Assembly (NCBI RefSeq): GCF_016919385.1
Contig: NZ_CP070351.1
Coordinates: forward strand, 3,534,001 to 3,598,000
DNA: 64,000 nucleotides
From: Gordonia sp. PDNC005
GTDB taxonomy: Bacteria > Actinomycetota > Actinomycetes > Mycobacteriales > Mycobacteriaceae
Direction: 5' to 3'
Position 1 is the stretch's first letter, and each line of letters begins with the position of its first letter. Shown in pieces: positions 33,178 to 42,922 of this stretch. Below the pieces are notes generated by a model that was not told where the DNA came from, searched no databases, and saw only the letters and a list, made by a program, of their open reading frames with translations. The position numbers were made by a program, and so were the translations under genes.

Positions 33178-34431
33178 ATGTCGAACGGGAAGTCTGCGAC
33201 CACGCGAGTTCGGCGTGCGTACGAACAGTTCCTGTCCGGGGTCACGCCGCCCGACGGCGCGGTCCGCTCGCTGGTCCGGGACTCGTGGGCTCGGTCGCTC
33301 CGACAGGGCGTCACGGCGACCCCGGAGGCGTCGCCGGACGGCATGTCCGACACTGATTTCTCGGTCTACCGCGCAGCTCACCGGCTCGCGTCCGTTCGGC
33401 CGCTGATCAAATCGTTGATGCTCGACGACATCGCCGACGCCGGGGTGGTGGTGGCCCTGACCGATCGGAACGGGCGCCTGCTGTGGGTGGACGGCGACCG
33501 CTCGACACGTGGAGCGGCGGCGAAGATCAACTTCGTCGAAGGCACCGTGTGGAGTGAGGACTCCGTCGGAACCAATGCCCCCGGGCTGGCCCTGAGCCTG
33601 GATCGCAGCATCCAGATCATCGGCCCCGAGCACTACGCGAGCCCGGTCCAGAAGTGGAACTGCACGGCCGCGCCCGTCCACGACCCGGTGACCGGTGAGG
33701 TCATCGGCGCGATCGACGTGACCGGCGGAGCAGCGGCCGCCGCACCGTTCGCGCTGGCCGCAGTCCGGTCCGTGGTCGCGGCGGTGGAACGTGAGCTGCA
33801 GTCGACCGCCGTCGACCTGTCCGCCGAGCGGGTCCTCACCGCGAGCCTGCAGTCTCGGCTGTCGGTGCTCACGAACGAACCCGGCTGGCGCGCACCGGGT
33901 CGGCCCGCCAAACTGCTGTCGCCCCGTCACGCCGAGATCCTGCTGCTCCTCCATCTGCATCCGGACGGCCTGAGCACCGACCAGCTCGCAGGACTGCTGT
34001 CCGACGGAGAGCTCGGATCCGTGACGGTCCGCGCGGAGATCTCCCGCCTCCGCCGAGACATCGGCGACGTCGTCGCGTCCCGCCCTTACCGCCTCGTCGG
34101 CGACGTGACGTCCGACGTCGCCGAGATGCGAGAGGCGATCCTCACCGGCCACCTCCCCGGCGCACTCGCACTGTTCGGCCGCGGCGGCTTGATCGCCGAC
34201 TCCGCAGCCCCCGGGATCGTCGACCTGTTCGACGAACTACGCGAAGACCTGCGGTCCGCCGTCTTCGCCAGTGGCGATGTGACGGCGCTGCAGGCGTGGG
34301 CGTCGTCGCCGCACGGCCGAGACGACTTCCAGGCGTGGACGATCCTCCGAAACAATCTCCCGTCGGGTCACCCCGACGCGGCCATCGCCGCCAGCCGCGT
34401 CCGACTCCTCAACCGCCGCTTCGGCGCCTGA
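33178..34431 (+). CDS. GAF-domain transcriptional regulator (AcoR-like, no sigma-54 module)
   Basis: The 417-residue protein begins with the helical leader of AcoR-type activators (VRDSWARSLRQGV), followed by a GAF sensor (about 80-195, ending VIGAIDVTGGA) and a C-terminal winged-helix region (LLSPRHAEILLLLHLHPDGLSTDQLAGLL, then VRAEISRLRRDIGDVV). Related actinobacterial proteins regulate aldehyde or alcohol dehydrogenase genes and often lie beside an aldehyde dehydrogenase plus DUF779 pair. Here that pair is 6.9 kb away, beyond two emb genes. ATG 33178 has a GGAGGAAG site. Confidence 0.82.
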   Translation: MSNGKSATTRVRRAYEQFLSGVTPPDGAVRSLVRDSWARSLRQGVTATPEASPDGMSDTDFSVYRAAHRLASVRPLIKSLMLDDIADAGVVVALTDRNGRLLWVDGDRSTRGAAAKINFVEGTVWSEDSVGTNAPGLALSLDRSIQIIGPEHYASPVQKWNCTAAPVHDPVTGEVIGAIDVTGGAAAAAPFALAAVRSVVAAVERELQSTAVDLSAERVLTASLQSRLSVLTNEPGWRAPGRPAKLLSPRHAEILLLLHLHPDGLSTDQLAGLLSDGELGSVTVRAEISRLRRDIGDVVASRPYRLVGDVTSDVAEMREAILTGHLPGALALFGRGGLIADSAAPGIVDLFDELREDLRSAVFASGDVTALQAWASSPHGRDDFQAWTILRNNLPSGHPDAAIAASRVRLLNRRFGA

Positions 34432-34445
34432 ACCCGGGCGGGTCC

Positions 34446-37400
34446 CTAGTTCTTGTAGGGCCGCATCGGGCCGGGTGTCCAGAGTCCGTTGTGCTGCATC
34501 GTCGAGACGTCGAGGCGCGCGGTGACCTGCGGGGCGAGGGGTTCCAGGCGACGGAGCGTCCCCCAGTCCTTGGCCCAGGAGTTCCGTAGATAGCCGGGTT
34601 TGGTGACCGACCGCAGCATGTTCTCGGTGATCCCGAGCGGCCCGCCGTAGTCGCCCGCCATCCAGCGCTGCGAGTTCACGCGCTCACCTTCGGCGTCGGG
34701 CGTGATTCGCCATTCGGGGACCTCGAGCACACCGTTGATCGCCGACGCGGGACGCTGGCACGGGAAGGCCAGCGCGACCTCCCAGTCGAGCAGCACGGGC
34801 GCCTGCGAACCGACGAGATCGTTCAACGTCACGAGTTTTGTGACACGCGGCGGTGTGACGGCCAGCCACTGCGCGGGGGCCGCCGAGACGTCGGACGCCA
34901 CGATCCGGACGACCGTCGCACGCGGCGGTGCCGACGCCAACGGGAAGCGCAGGTTGCGCCACTGCGGCGCTCCGCCCGCGTCCAGCGGCACCATCGACGC
35001 GACAGTTGTGACTCGGCCGTCCTTCTCGACCCGACCGAACTCCAGCCGCAGCGACTGCCCGCTGTTGAGAACTGCGAGGTCGTCGAGGTACTCGACCGAA
35101 CCGGCGACAGACATCGTGACCAGCGGCGCATCGTCACTGCGAGCAGGCATGCCGTACCACGACGACGTCAGCTTGCCACGCCCGTTCGGCGACCCGAAGG
35201 TGCCGAGGACCGGAACCCTCTTCTGATCCAAGCCGAACGGCAGTTTCACCGATGACCCGTTGACACCCGCGGTGCCGACCGTGCCGCCGTCGGTGTCCGC
35301 CGACCCGCCGGAGGTCGACGACGAGTCTGTCGCATCGGACGTCTGCTGAACGGCTCCACTGGAGTCGCTGTCGGAGTCGTCTTCGCTCTCGAGGTGCGTG
35401 GGGACGCCGTTCGGCGTGAAGCCGTCGGCCCCGCCCTTACCGCCCGCCAACGCGTCGGCGACGCTCACACCCTTCTGACCGGCGACGTCTGCGGGCGCGA
35501 GGAGCCCCTTGTTGGGGTCGGCCTCGACGAGGACGTCCTCGGCCAGAGCGCACGACTTTCCGCGCAGGGAGTCGACGTTCGAATGTGTCCACGTCCACGA
35601 GTCGCCGAGTGCGGCCTTGCCGACCGATGCGAACGTGAACAGCAGGACGATCGCGCACACGATGGACAGCGCGTACCGGGGAAGCCTGCCGACGAGTCCG
35701 AGATCGCCTCGACTGCGCTCGACGGGCGAAAGACGCTCCGCGGACGAGGGACGCTCGGCGGGCAGGGAAGGTCCATCGCTCAACGCGTCGTCGCGGTAGT
35801 ACTGCCAGACGCCGAGGGCGGTCAGGGCCACAGCGGCCGCGAAGATCGGCATGTACAGGGCGAACGGACCGAAGTGCGGAGTGTCGTCGGCCCATGGGAT
35901 GCCGTAGCTGCCGACGTACCACCACTGGTTGCGGCCCGCGAACGCCACCGCGAGCGCGTAGGTCGCTGCAGCGGCGAAGAACGTCCGATTGCACCGTCGA
36001 TGCAGCACTTCAGGCCGAATCATCGTGGTCGCGGCCGCGGCGAGGACACCTGTCAGACAGGCGATGGCGCCCATCTGGTGGGTCGCCTTCGTCGGGACGA
36101 ACGCCAACACGACAACCGCGCCGGCCGTGACCGACACCAGACGCCACAGCGGTCCGGTCGGCATGCCGGTGATCCGGCGTCGACTGAGCAGCAGCAGAAC
36201 GATCAGGAGGACGGACAGGATCGTCACGAAGATGCCGATGCGGCGCGCGATCGAACCGTCCGGAGTCGGGTTGAGCAGCACGTAGTAGCGCATGCCTTCG
36301 TTCCACCACTTGTTGGTGGGTCCGACGATGCCCTGAACGCGTACGCCTTCCATGATCGACGCGATGGTCTGATCGGAGAAGATCTCGTACAGCACGGCGA
36401 CGCCGGATGCGAGGAGCGGCACCAGCATCGGAAGCCAGCCGTCACGGGCTCGCCGCGCCCGGAGCCGAGCGATCAGCGGCCGAAGGCCGGCGAGGAGCGC
36501 AACAGCGGCGATCGCGCCGACCGGGTGAATCGTCAGCGTGAACGCGGCGGTGATGATCGCCAGCGCCCACGGGACCAGGCGACCGGACGCGATGGCGCGT
36601 TCCACCAGGACCCACGTCGCGAGGACGCCGACGGTGATGGCCGGTTCCACGCGGAGTCCGTTGTTGAACGGCAGCCACACCGCAAGGAAGCCGAGGGCCG
36701 CGGCCCAGTACGCCGACTTCGACGTCCGGACCGCCCGGCCCAGGCGGGGCAGTGCGAACCGACTGATCAGGAACCATCCGGCGAGGCCGAAGAGCAGCGG
36801 TAGCAGCCGCAGCCACGGCACGGATGTGCTGACCTGCATCCACAGCGACAGGTACTGGTAGTGCCAGCCGAACGGATCTTGGGGGACGCCGAAGTACCGG
36901 TAGTAGTTGTCCAGGTACCCCGCGCCTGGGGCGACACGGCCGACGGTCACCTGGTAGCCGTCGTCGGCGGTGTTGCCGCCGATGAACAACCACACCCCGA
37001 GCACAGCGGTGACGAGGACGTCGGGAACGGTGGGCCGCCACCAGTGCTTCGGCAGCAGACGACGCAGTTTCTTGCCGTCGCGTGCGTCGAGCACGGCGAG
37101 TGCCGCGATCGACAGCAGCGTCGCGAGGACGCCGATGATCAGCAGCGCGCCCTTGAGCGTCGTCGGGCTGGAGATGAAGCGAGTGTCGACGGTCGAGCGG
37201 AAGGTCAAGCCGTCCGGCGGCGTCGTCTTCGGCAGATCGGTGTAAACACCGAGGATCTGCGGGCGCGAGTTCGGGTCGGGGACGTCGAAGGTGGTCTGGC
37301 CGTCGCCGGTGAATCCTTCGACTGCACCCCTGGTCCCCTCCGAGTCGGCGTGCACGACGATCCGGCAGTCGGACGCGCGCTGCGCCTGCGCCCGCGGAAC

Positions 37401-37838
37401 GTTGAGGACGACTGAGCTTCGCTGCGTCACCAGGATGCGATCAGCGGTGGCCCGGACGAAGAGCCCGACCTTGCCCGCTTCGGCGCCTGCAGCCGGCACC
37501 GTAGACACGAGGACTCCACCGCTCGCCGGAAGCTCGGCGGCGAGCCGACACGGCACGGCGATGTCCATCGAGACCGGGACGTACGACACGTTCGGTGCGG
37601 CGACGTTCTGCACAACCGGCGTCGCGTCCTGTGCGGCGGCCTGCGGCCAATTGAGCTCGGTCTTCGTGTACGAGACGGGCAGCAACGGCGAGACGACGGC
37701 CAGCAGCACACCGAGCAGACCGGCGGCCACGGCGACGATCTTCGCTATCCGAACTGTGCGTTCACTCGGGCCGCGTTGCGGTTCGACGGCTGCGCTTTCC
37801 ACGTTCTTCACTTCACTCACTGGGCGACCCCTACTCAT
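34446..37838 (-). CDS. Arabinosyltransferase, Emb family (EmbA-like)
   Basis: The 1130-residue GT-C glycosyltransferase adds arabinofuranose from decaprenyl-phospho-arabinose to cell-wall arabinan outside the membrane. It has about 13 hydrophobic helices in the first two thirds and a C-terminal carbohydrate-binding part. The catalytic loop reads NTADDGYQVTVGRVAPGAGYLDNYYRYFG, with the AP-AGY-NYYRYFG pattern closest to mycobacterial EmbA. The residue matching ethambutol-resistance position M306 of EmbB is valine. A long acidic, serine-rich linker (EDDSDSDSSGAVQQTSDAT) is inserted before the C-terminal domain. The gene overlaps the upstream emb by 8 bases. Confidence 0.88.
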   Translation of the reverse strand: MSRGRPVSEVKNVESAAVEPQRGPSERTVRIAKIVAVAAGLLGVLLAVVSPLLPVSYTKTELNWPQAAAQDATPVVQNVAAPNVSYVPVSMDIAVPCRLAAELPASGGVLVSTVPAAGAEAGKVGLFVRATADRILVTQRSSVVLNVPRAQAQRASDCRIVVHADSEGTRGAVEGFTGDGQTTFDVPDPNSRPQILGVYTDLPKTTPPDGLTFRSTVDTRFISSPTTLKGALLIIGVLATLLSIAALAVLDARDGKKLRRLLPKHWWRPTVPDVLVTAVLGVWLFIGGNTADDGYQVTVGRVAPGAGYLDNYYRYFGVPQDPFGWHYQYLSLWMQVSTSVPWLRLLPLLFGLAGWFLISRFALPRLGRAVRTSKSAYWAAALGFLAVWLPFNNGLRVEPAITVGVLATWVLVERAIASGRLVPWALAIITAAFTLTIHPVGAIAAVALLAGLRPLIARLRARRARDGWLPMLVPLLASGVAVLYEIFSDQTIASIMEGVRVQGIVGPTNKWWNEGMRYYVLLNPTPDGSIARRIGIFVTILSVLLIVLLLLSRRRITGMPTGPLWRLVSVTAGAVVVLAFVPTKATHQMGAIACLTGVLAAAATTMIRPEVLHRRCNRTFFAAAATYALAVAFAGRNQWWYVGSYGIPWADDTPHFGPFALYMPIFAAAVALTALGVWQYYRDDALSDGPSLPAERPSSAERLSPVERSRGDLGLVGRLPRYALSIVCAIVLLFTFASVGKAALGDSWTWTHSNVDSLRGKSCALAEDVLVEADPNKGLLAPADVAGQKGVSVADALAGGKGGADGFTPNGVPTHLESEDDSDSDSSGAVQQTSDATDSSSTSGGSADTDGGTVGTAGVNGSSVKLPFGLDQKRVPVLGTFGSPNGRGKLTSSWYGMPARSDDAPLVTMSVAGSVEYLDDLAVLNSGQSLRLEFGRVEKDGRVTTVASMVPLDAGGAPQWRNLRFPLASAPPRATVVRIVASDVSAAPAQWLAVTPPRVTKLVTLNDLVGSQAPVLLDWEVALAFPCQRPASAINGVLEVPEWRITPDAEGERVNSQRWMAGDYGGPLGITENMLRSVTKPGYLRNSWAKDWGTLRRLEPLAPQVTARLDVSTMQHNGLWTPGPMRPYKN

Positions 37839-40800
37839 TGGGCGACACCGCCCGGATCGGACCCGATCGCTTCCATCCCCACGCCGTCTCCGCCGACGTC
37901 GAGACCTGCGCGGTCGCCGCGTCGGGGGCCAGCGGCGTCAATCTCAGCAGTGCTCCCCAGTCGCGGTACCAGTCGTTCTTCAGATACGTCGAGACCGTCG
38001 ACTCCGAGGCGATGCCGTCGGTGACGCCGAGAATCCCACCACCGGACCGGTCCTGCCAGGACGTCGATTTCGACCCGGCGGTCACCTGATCGGGCATGAT
38101 GCGCCACTTCGGCTGCTCGAACACGCCGTCGCGAGCCGTCATCGGCCGCTGACACGGGAACTGCGCGCCGACCGACAGGTCCAACAGCACCGGGGTGTCG
38201 TGTCCGATCACCTCGTTCAGGGTCTTCAGCGCGGGTGCGCGCGGCGGGGTGAACGCCAGCCACTCGTCCGGGTTCACGTTGGAGTCTTCAGCGACGATGC
38301 GCATCGCAGTCGCCTCCCGGGGCACCGCAGCCATCGGAATGCGCAGGTTGCGCCACGGTCGGTTGGAGCCCCAGTCGGGGTCGATCGGCACGTAGGTGCC
38401 GATCGGGGTGAACTCGGTTCCCTCACCGCGTCCGAATTCGACCACGAGCGACCGTCCGGGGCGGGCCGCAGCGTCCCTGTCGATGGAGAAGATCGAGCCC
38501 GCTGCGGAGATCACCAGCAACGGCGACGCGTCGTGCGCCGGCAGCGAGTACCACGACGACGTGAGGTGGGCCGTCCCGTCGTCGTAGCCGTAGCTGCCCA
38601 GCACCGGCGTCCGGGCGGGGTCGAGACCGAAGGGAAGGGCCGCGACGGAGCCGTTGACGGTGGTCGCTCCGCGTCCACCGAGGGTTCCCGGCGTTCCGGG
38701 GGTGACGACGAACGGCGCGGAGACCTTGCGCCCGGTGTGGATGGTGCCTGCACCGATGACGATGTTCTCCGGCGTCAGGTCGGCGGCGACACCGTCGGGT
38801 GTGAAACCGACGGACTCGCCGGACAGCGCCTTCGAGACGTTCGACGTCCCGATCGGCCTGAGCATTCCCGCGTTGGAATCCGGCTCGACGAGGACGTCGT
38901 CGGCCATTCCACAGGTGTCGCCCGCGACGGCGCGCAGTCCCGCGTTCAGGTTGGTGTAGCTGTCGGACCGTTGGACGGCCGCGCGGGCGAAGAGCGCCCC
39001 CTCGGCGAGCAGCACCGCGACCACCAGCACCAGCATCGGCGCCGACCGAGCGACCGTACGCCACCGGGTGTCGTGATCGATCACCTTCGACGACGGCGGC
39101 CGGACGTGGCACCAGATGGCGGCCAGGAACGCGACACCGGTGAGGCCGAGGAACAGCGTCGGAGCCGGAATGCCCTTGAGCCCGGGGATCTTGTCCGACC
39201 ACGAGATGCCGAAGTCGTAGCTCCAGCCCCACGCATTGGAGCCCGCCGTGGCGCCGGCACACGCGAGCATCAGCGCTGCGAGATAGATCCAGAGGTCACG
39301 GGCAGAGCGGCGCGCCTGCTGTGCCATCACGACGGTGACCACAGCGGCGAGTGCGGCTCCCAGACCCGCGTAGACACCGAACTGCACCGTCCACTTGGTG
39401 GGCGTGAACGACAGCAGCAGGATCGTCAGGAGCGTAGCCGCGACGAGACGCCACACCGGCCCGCGGGCGATCCCGGGGATGTGCTTGCGGCGCAACAGGA
39501 CTGCGAGCGTTGCGAGCAGCGACAGGACCAGGACGAGGACCGGGAGACGACGGGCGAGGGCGCCGTCGTCATGCGAGAGGGTCAGGAAGTAGAAGCGGAG
39601 GAGTTCCTGGTACCAGGCGGCGGTCGGGCCCACTTCGTAACGCACTCGGATCGCCTCGCCGATCGTGGCGATGGTCTGCTGGCGGAACACCACCAGCACG
39701 ACGAATGCGAATGCCGCGCCGATCGGCGCGATGAGCGGAAGCAGTCCGGCTTCACGATGGCGGGCGCGGATCACGCGCAGCATCGGTCGGGAACCGGCGA
39801 TCAGGACTGCAACGGCGATGATGCCGTGCGGGGCCGTCGCCAGGGTCAGGCCTGCGAAGAGTGCGGCCAGCGCAGCGGGCAGGATGCGGCGTGTGGCGAC
39901 AGCGCGCTCGGTCATCCACCATGTCAACAGCGAACCGAGGACGATGATCGCCTCGCTGCGCATGCCCGACGCGAAAGGCATCCAGTAGGCGACGAACACG
40001 GCTGCCGCGGTCAGCGCCGCCCACTGCGATCCGCGGATCGCCACGCCGAGACGCGGGAGAAGAACACGGCTGAGGATGAACCACGACGCCAGGCCCGCGA
40101 GCAGAGCGGGCAGGCGCATCCAGATCGCCGCGGTCGAGATCTCGGCCCAGTGGCCGAGGAAGGAGTAGTACCAGTCGAAGGGCGCTTCGGGCACGTTGAA
40201 CCAGCGGTAGTAGTCGCCGAGGTAGCCCACATCGGACGCGTTGCGTCCCATCGTGAGGATGTAGCCGTCGTCCGACGATCCGGCGCCGAGGAAGTGCCAG
40301 ATCACCAGCGACGCGGTGACCAGCAGATCCACCACGCTCGGGATCAGGATCTTCCAGCGTCCAACCGGCGAGAAACGGTGGCGGTGGCCGTTCGCGGAGT
40401 CGAGCTTCCACGCGGCGAACAGCGCGAGGATCACGGCGATCACACCGACGACGATCACGAGCCACTTGAGGATCGTCGGGGTCACGTCGAAGCGGTTGTC
40501 GACGTCGATCGTCACGGCGAGGCCCGCTCCTTGCGCGGCCTTGACCTGCGCGCCGTCCAGATCGGTGAAGACGCCGGTGACCTGAGGCTTCTCCGCATCC
40601 GGATCAGTAACGGCCGGTCCGACACCCACAACTTGTGCGAACACCGTCGGTCCGTCCGACCAGACGTGAATGCTGCGGCACTTCGCGAGGTCGGCACGAG
40701 ACGCCGAGACCAATTCCACTCCGCGAACGGCGACCGTCACACCCGCCTGTGACGCGGAGACCAACAGGGCGTTCTCACGGAACCCTTCGGCTTTGGTCGG

Positions 40801-41079
40801 CATGGACGCCACGATCGTCTTGGGCGTGTCGCCATCGACCTGGCGCAGCACAGTGCACGGAATGCTCACGTCGAGCGACGCCGGAGTCTGAGTCGCGAGC
40901 GGCGCGACGACCGATCCGTCCGCCGAGTTCAGCGTCTGGCCGCTGGGCCAGTCGATGGTCGCAGACCGCTCCTGAACAGGAAGGAAAGGCGTCAACACCG
41001 CCGCCGCGATCGCGATCGATCCGGCGACGGCCGCGATGATCGCGTACGTCCGTGAGGGTGCTGCAGGCCGAGTAGACAT
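37831..41079 (-). CDS. Arabinosyltransferase, Emb family (EmbB/EmbC-like)
   Basis: The 1082-residue paralogue has the same layout: cytoplasmic start, large first extracytoplasmic loop, about 13 helices, C-terminal sugar-binding domain. The catalytic loop reads SSDDGYILTMGRNASDVGYLGDYYRWF; the SSDDGYIL start and the retained methionine at the M306-equivalent position resemble EmbB. ATG 41079 is supported by TAGCAT 7 bases upstream; ATG 41124 would lie before the promoter. It is first in a two-gene emb operon. Only two emb genes are seen, and the usual aftA, dprE or ubiA neighbours are absent. Confidence 0.88.
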   Translation of the reverse strand: MSTRPAAPSRTYAIIAAVAGSIAIAAAVLTPFLPVQERSATIDWPSGQTLNSADGSVVAPLATQTPASLDVSIPCTVLRQVDGDTPKTIVASMPTKAEGFRENALLVSASQAGVTVAVRGVELVSASRADLAKCRSIHVWSDGPTVFAQVVGVGPAVTDPDAEKPQVTGVFTDLDGAQVKAAQGAGLAVTIDVDNRFDVTPTILKWLVIVVGVIAVILALFAAWKLDSANGHRHRFSPVGRWKILIPSVVDLLVTASLVIWHFLGAGSSDDGYILTMGRNASDVGYLGDYYRWFNVPEAPFDWYYSFLGHWAEISTAAIWMRLPALLAGLASWFILSRVLLPRLGVAIRGSQWAALTAAAVFVAYWMPFASGMRSEAIIVLGSLLTWWMTERAVATRRILPAALAALFAGLTLATAPHGIIAVAVLIAGSRPMLRVIRARHREAGLLPLIAPIGAAFAFVVLVVFRQQTIATIGEAIRVRYEVGPTAAWYQELLRFYFLTLSHDDGALARRLPVLVLVLSLLATLAVLLRRKHIPGIARGPVWRLVAATLLTILLLSFTPTKWTVQFGVYAGLGAALAAVVTVVMAQQARRSARDLWIYLAALMLACAGATAGSNAWGWSYDFGISWSDKIPGLKGIPAPTLFLGLTGVAFLAAIWCHVRPPSSKVIDHDTRWRTVARSAPMLVLVVAVLLAEGALFARAAVQRSDSYTNLNAGLRAVAGDTCGMADDVLVEPDSNAGMLRPIGTSNVSKALSGESVGFTPDGVAADLTPENIVIGAGTIHTGRKVSAPFVVTPGTPGTLGGRGATTVNGSVAALPFGLDPARTPVLGSYGYDDGTAHLTSSWYSLPAHDASPLLVISAAGSIFSIDRDAAARPGRSLVVEFGRGEGTEFTPIGTYVPIDPDWGSNRPWRNLRIPMAAVPREATAMRIVAEDSNVNPDEWLAFTPPRAPALKTLNEVIGHDTPVLLDLSVGAQFPCQRPMTARDGVFEQPKWRIMPDQVTAGSKSTSWQDRSGGGILGVTDGIASESTVSTYLKNDWYRDWGALLRLTPLAPDAATAQVSTSAETAWGWKRSGPIRAVSPNE

Positions 41080-41211
41080 CGAGGTGATGCTAAGCCGTCG
41101 CGCTAAGTAAAACCTGAAGGGCACCGGCGAACGCGCCGACAGTGCCCCAATCGAGACCGACAGTCAGCGCGAAACGCGGTGGACGCCCACTAGAAGCAGC
41201 GCCGATCGTTC

Positions 41212-41226
41212 TGCAACGTTGTTGCA
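41212..41226. promoter_or_regulatory. Candidate activator site upstream of aldehyde dehydrogenase
   Basis: The perfect dyad TGCAAC-GTT-GTTGCA lies 72 bases before the aldehyde dehydrogenase start, a suitable distance for an activator. A second small dyad, TGTG-TTT-CACA, is at 41245-41255. The separated GAF regulator is the suggested binder of the first. Confidence 0.5.
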
Positions 41227-41297
41227 ACCATGACCGGCCTACGGTGTGTTTCACATCACCAAGATCACCGTTTGAGCTGTGCGAAGGAGTCACCACA

Positions 41298-42821
41298 ATG
41301 GCCGTTTACGCCAAGCCCGGAACCGAGGGTTCCGTCATGAGCTTCGAGTCGCGTTACGACAACTGGATCGGCGGCAAGTGGGTGCCTCCGGTCAAAGGCC
41401 AGTACTTCGAGAATCCGTCCCCCGTCGACGGCAAGACGTTCTGCGAGGTCGCACGCTCGACTGCCGAGGACATCGACCTCGCGCTCGACGCCGCACACGC
41501 CGCAGCACCCGCGTGGGGCAAGACCTCGGTCGCCGAGCGCGCGGTGATCCTCAATCAGATCGCCGACCGCATGGAGGCGAACCTCGAGAAGATCGCCGTC
41601 GCCGAGTGCTGGGAGAACGGCAAGGCGGTCCGTGAGACGCTCGCCGCCGACATCCCGCTCGCCATCGACCACTTTCGATACTTCGCAGGCGCCATCCGCG
41701 CTCAGGAGGGCGGCATCTCGGAGATCGACCAGGACACGGTCGCCTACCACTTCCACGAGCCGCTCGGCGTCGTCGGTCAGATCATCCCGTGGAACTTCCC
41801 CATCCTGATGGCGACGTGGAAGCTGGCGCCGGCACTCGCGGCGGGCAACGCCGTGGTCCTCAAGCCCGCCGAGCAGACACCGTCGTCGATCCTGTACCTG
41901 ATGAGCATCATCGGCGACCTGCTGCCCGACGGTGTCCTCAACATCGTCAACGGCTTCGGCGTCGAAGCGGGCAAGCCGCTGGCATCGAGCAACCGCATCC
42001 GCAAGATCGCGTTCACGGGTGAGACGACCACCGGCCGCCTGATCATGCAGTACGCAACCGAGAACCTGATCCCGGTGACCCTGGAACTCGGCGGCAAGAG
42101 CCCCAACCTGTTCTTCGACGACGTCATGTCCGCCGACGACGGCTACCTCGACCGCGCTCTCGAGGGCTTCTCGATGTTCGCGCTCAACCAGGGCGAGGTC
42201 TGCACCTGCCCGAGCCGCGCCCTCGTCCAGGGCGGCATCTACGACGACTTCCTGGAGAAGGCCGTCGCCCGCGTCAAGGCGATCAAGCAGGGCAACCCAC
42301 TCGACACCGACACCATGATGGGCGCTCAGGCCAGCAGCGACCAGTGGGAGAAGATCAAGTCGTATCTGGCCATCGGCCGTGACGAAGGCGCAAAGGTGCT
42401 CACCGGCGGCGAACCCGCCGACCTCGGCGGCGACCTGTCCGGCGGTTACTACATCCAGCCGACCGTGTTCGCGGGCGACAACAAGATGCGCATCTTCCAG
42501 GAGGAGATCTTCGGCCCGGTTCTGGCCGTCGCGTCGTTCACCGACTACGACGACGCGATCTCCATCGCCAACGACACCCTGTACGGCCTCGGTGCGGGCG
42601 TGTGGAGCCGCAACGGCGCCGTCGCCTACCGCGCCGGACGTGACATCCAGGCCGGCCGCGTGTGGACGAACACCTACCACGACTACCCGGCACACGCGGC
42701 GTTCGGCGGCTACAAGCAGTCCGGCGTCGGACGCGAGAACCACCTGATGATGCTCGGCCACTACCAGCAGACGAAGAACCTCCTCGTCGGCTACTCGCAG
42801 AACGCCAAGGGCTTCTTCTGA
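41298..42821 (+). CDS. NAD-dependent aldehyde dehydrogenase (AcoD/ExaC-like)
   Basis: The 507-residue enzyme oxidises an aldehyde (often acetaldehyde) to the acid. Key residues are [10 protein letters not shown] (162-171), general base Glu263 in LELGGKSPN, and catalytic Cys302 in [11 protein letters not shown]. The paired-cysteine CTC context and the C-terminal [15 protein letters not shown] are typical of the acetaldehyde dehydrogenase II group. GAAGGAG precedes ATG 41298. DUF779 follows, as is usual for this group, but with a strong hairpin in between. Confidence 0.93.
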   Translation: MAVYAKPGTEGSVMSFESRYDNWIGGKWVPPVKGQYFENPSPVDGKTFCEVARSTAEDIDLALDAAHAAAPAWGKTSVAERAVILNQIADRMEANLEKIAVAECWENGKAVRETLAADIPLAIDHFRYFAGAIRAQEGGISEIDQDTVAYHFHEPLGVVGQIIPWNFPILMATWKLAPALAAGNAVVLKPAEQTPSSILYLMSIIGDLLPDGVLNIVNGFGVEAGKPLASSNRIRKIAFTGETTTGRLIMQYATENLIPVTLELGGKSPNLFFDDVMSADDGYLDRALEGFSMFALNQGEVCTCPSRALVQGGIYDDFLEKAVARVKAIKQGNPLDTDTMMGAQASSDQWEKIKSYLAIGRDEGAKVLTGGEPADLGGDLSGGYYIQPTVFAGDNKMRIFQEEIFGPVLAVASFTDYDDAISIANDTLYGLGAGVWSRNGAVAYRAGRDIQAGRVWTNTYHDYPAHAAFGGYKQSGVGRENHLMMLGHYQQTKNLLVGYSQNAKGFF

Positions 42822-42850
42822 GAAGTTCCACGGTGCACCGCCGATAGACC

Positions 42851-42883
42851 CTCGCCCGGACCGGCGTTCCCGGTCCGGGCGAG
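42851..42883 (+). terminator. Hairpin between aldehyde dehydrogenase and DUF779
   Basis: A perfect 14-bp stem, CTCGCCCGGACCGG, with loop CGTTC and its complement begins 30 bases after the dehydrogenase stop. It should reduce read-through into the DUF779 gene, giving less of that protein, or protect the upstream mRNA end. Confidence 0.7.
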
Positions 42884-42922
42884 TCCCATCTCTCCACCGG
42901 CCCCAGGTGAAAGGATCAACCC

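Noticed and set aside
37291..40752. Very long plus-strand open frame (over 1100 codons) opposite the emb genes
   Set aside because: It is antisense to two clearly recognisable arabinosyltransferases. Its translation is rich in Arg/Gly/Asp with no fold or family, as expected for the shadow of high-GC codons.
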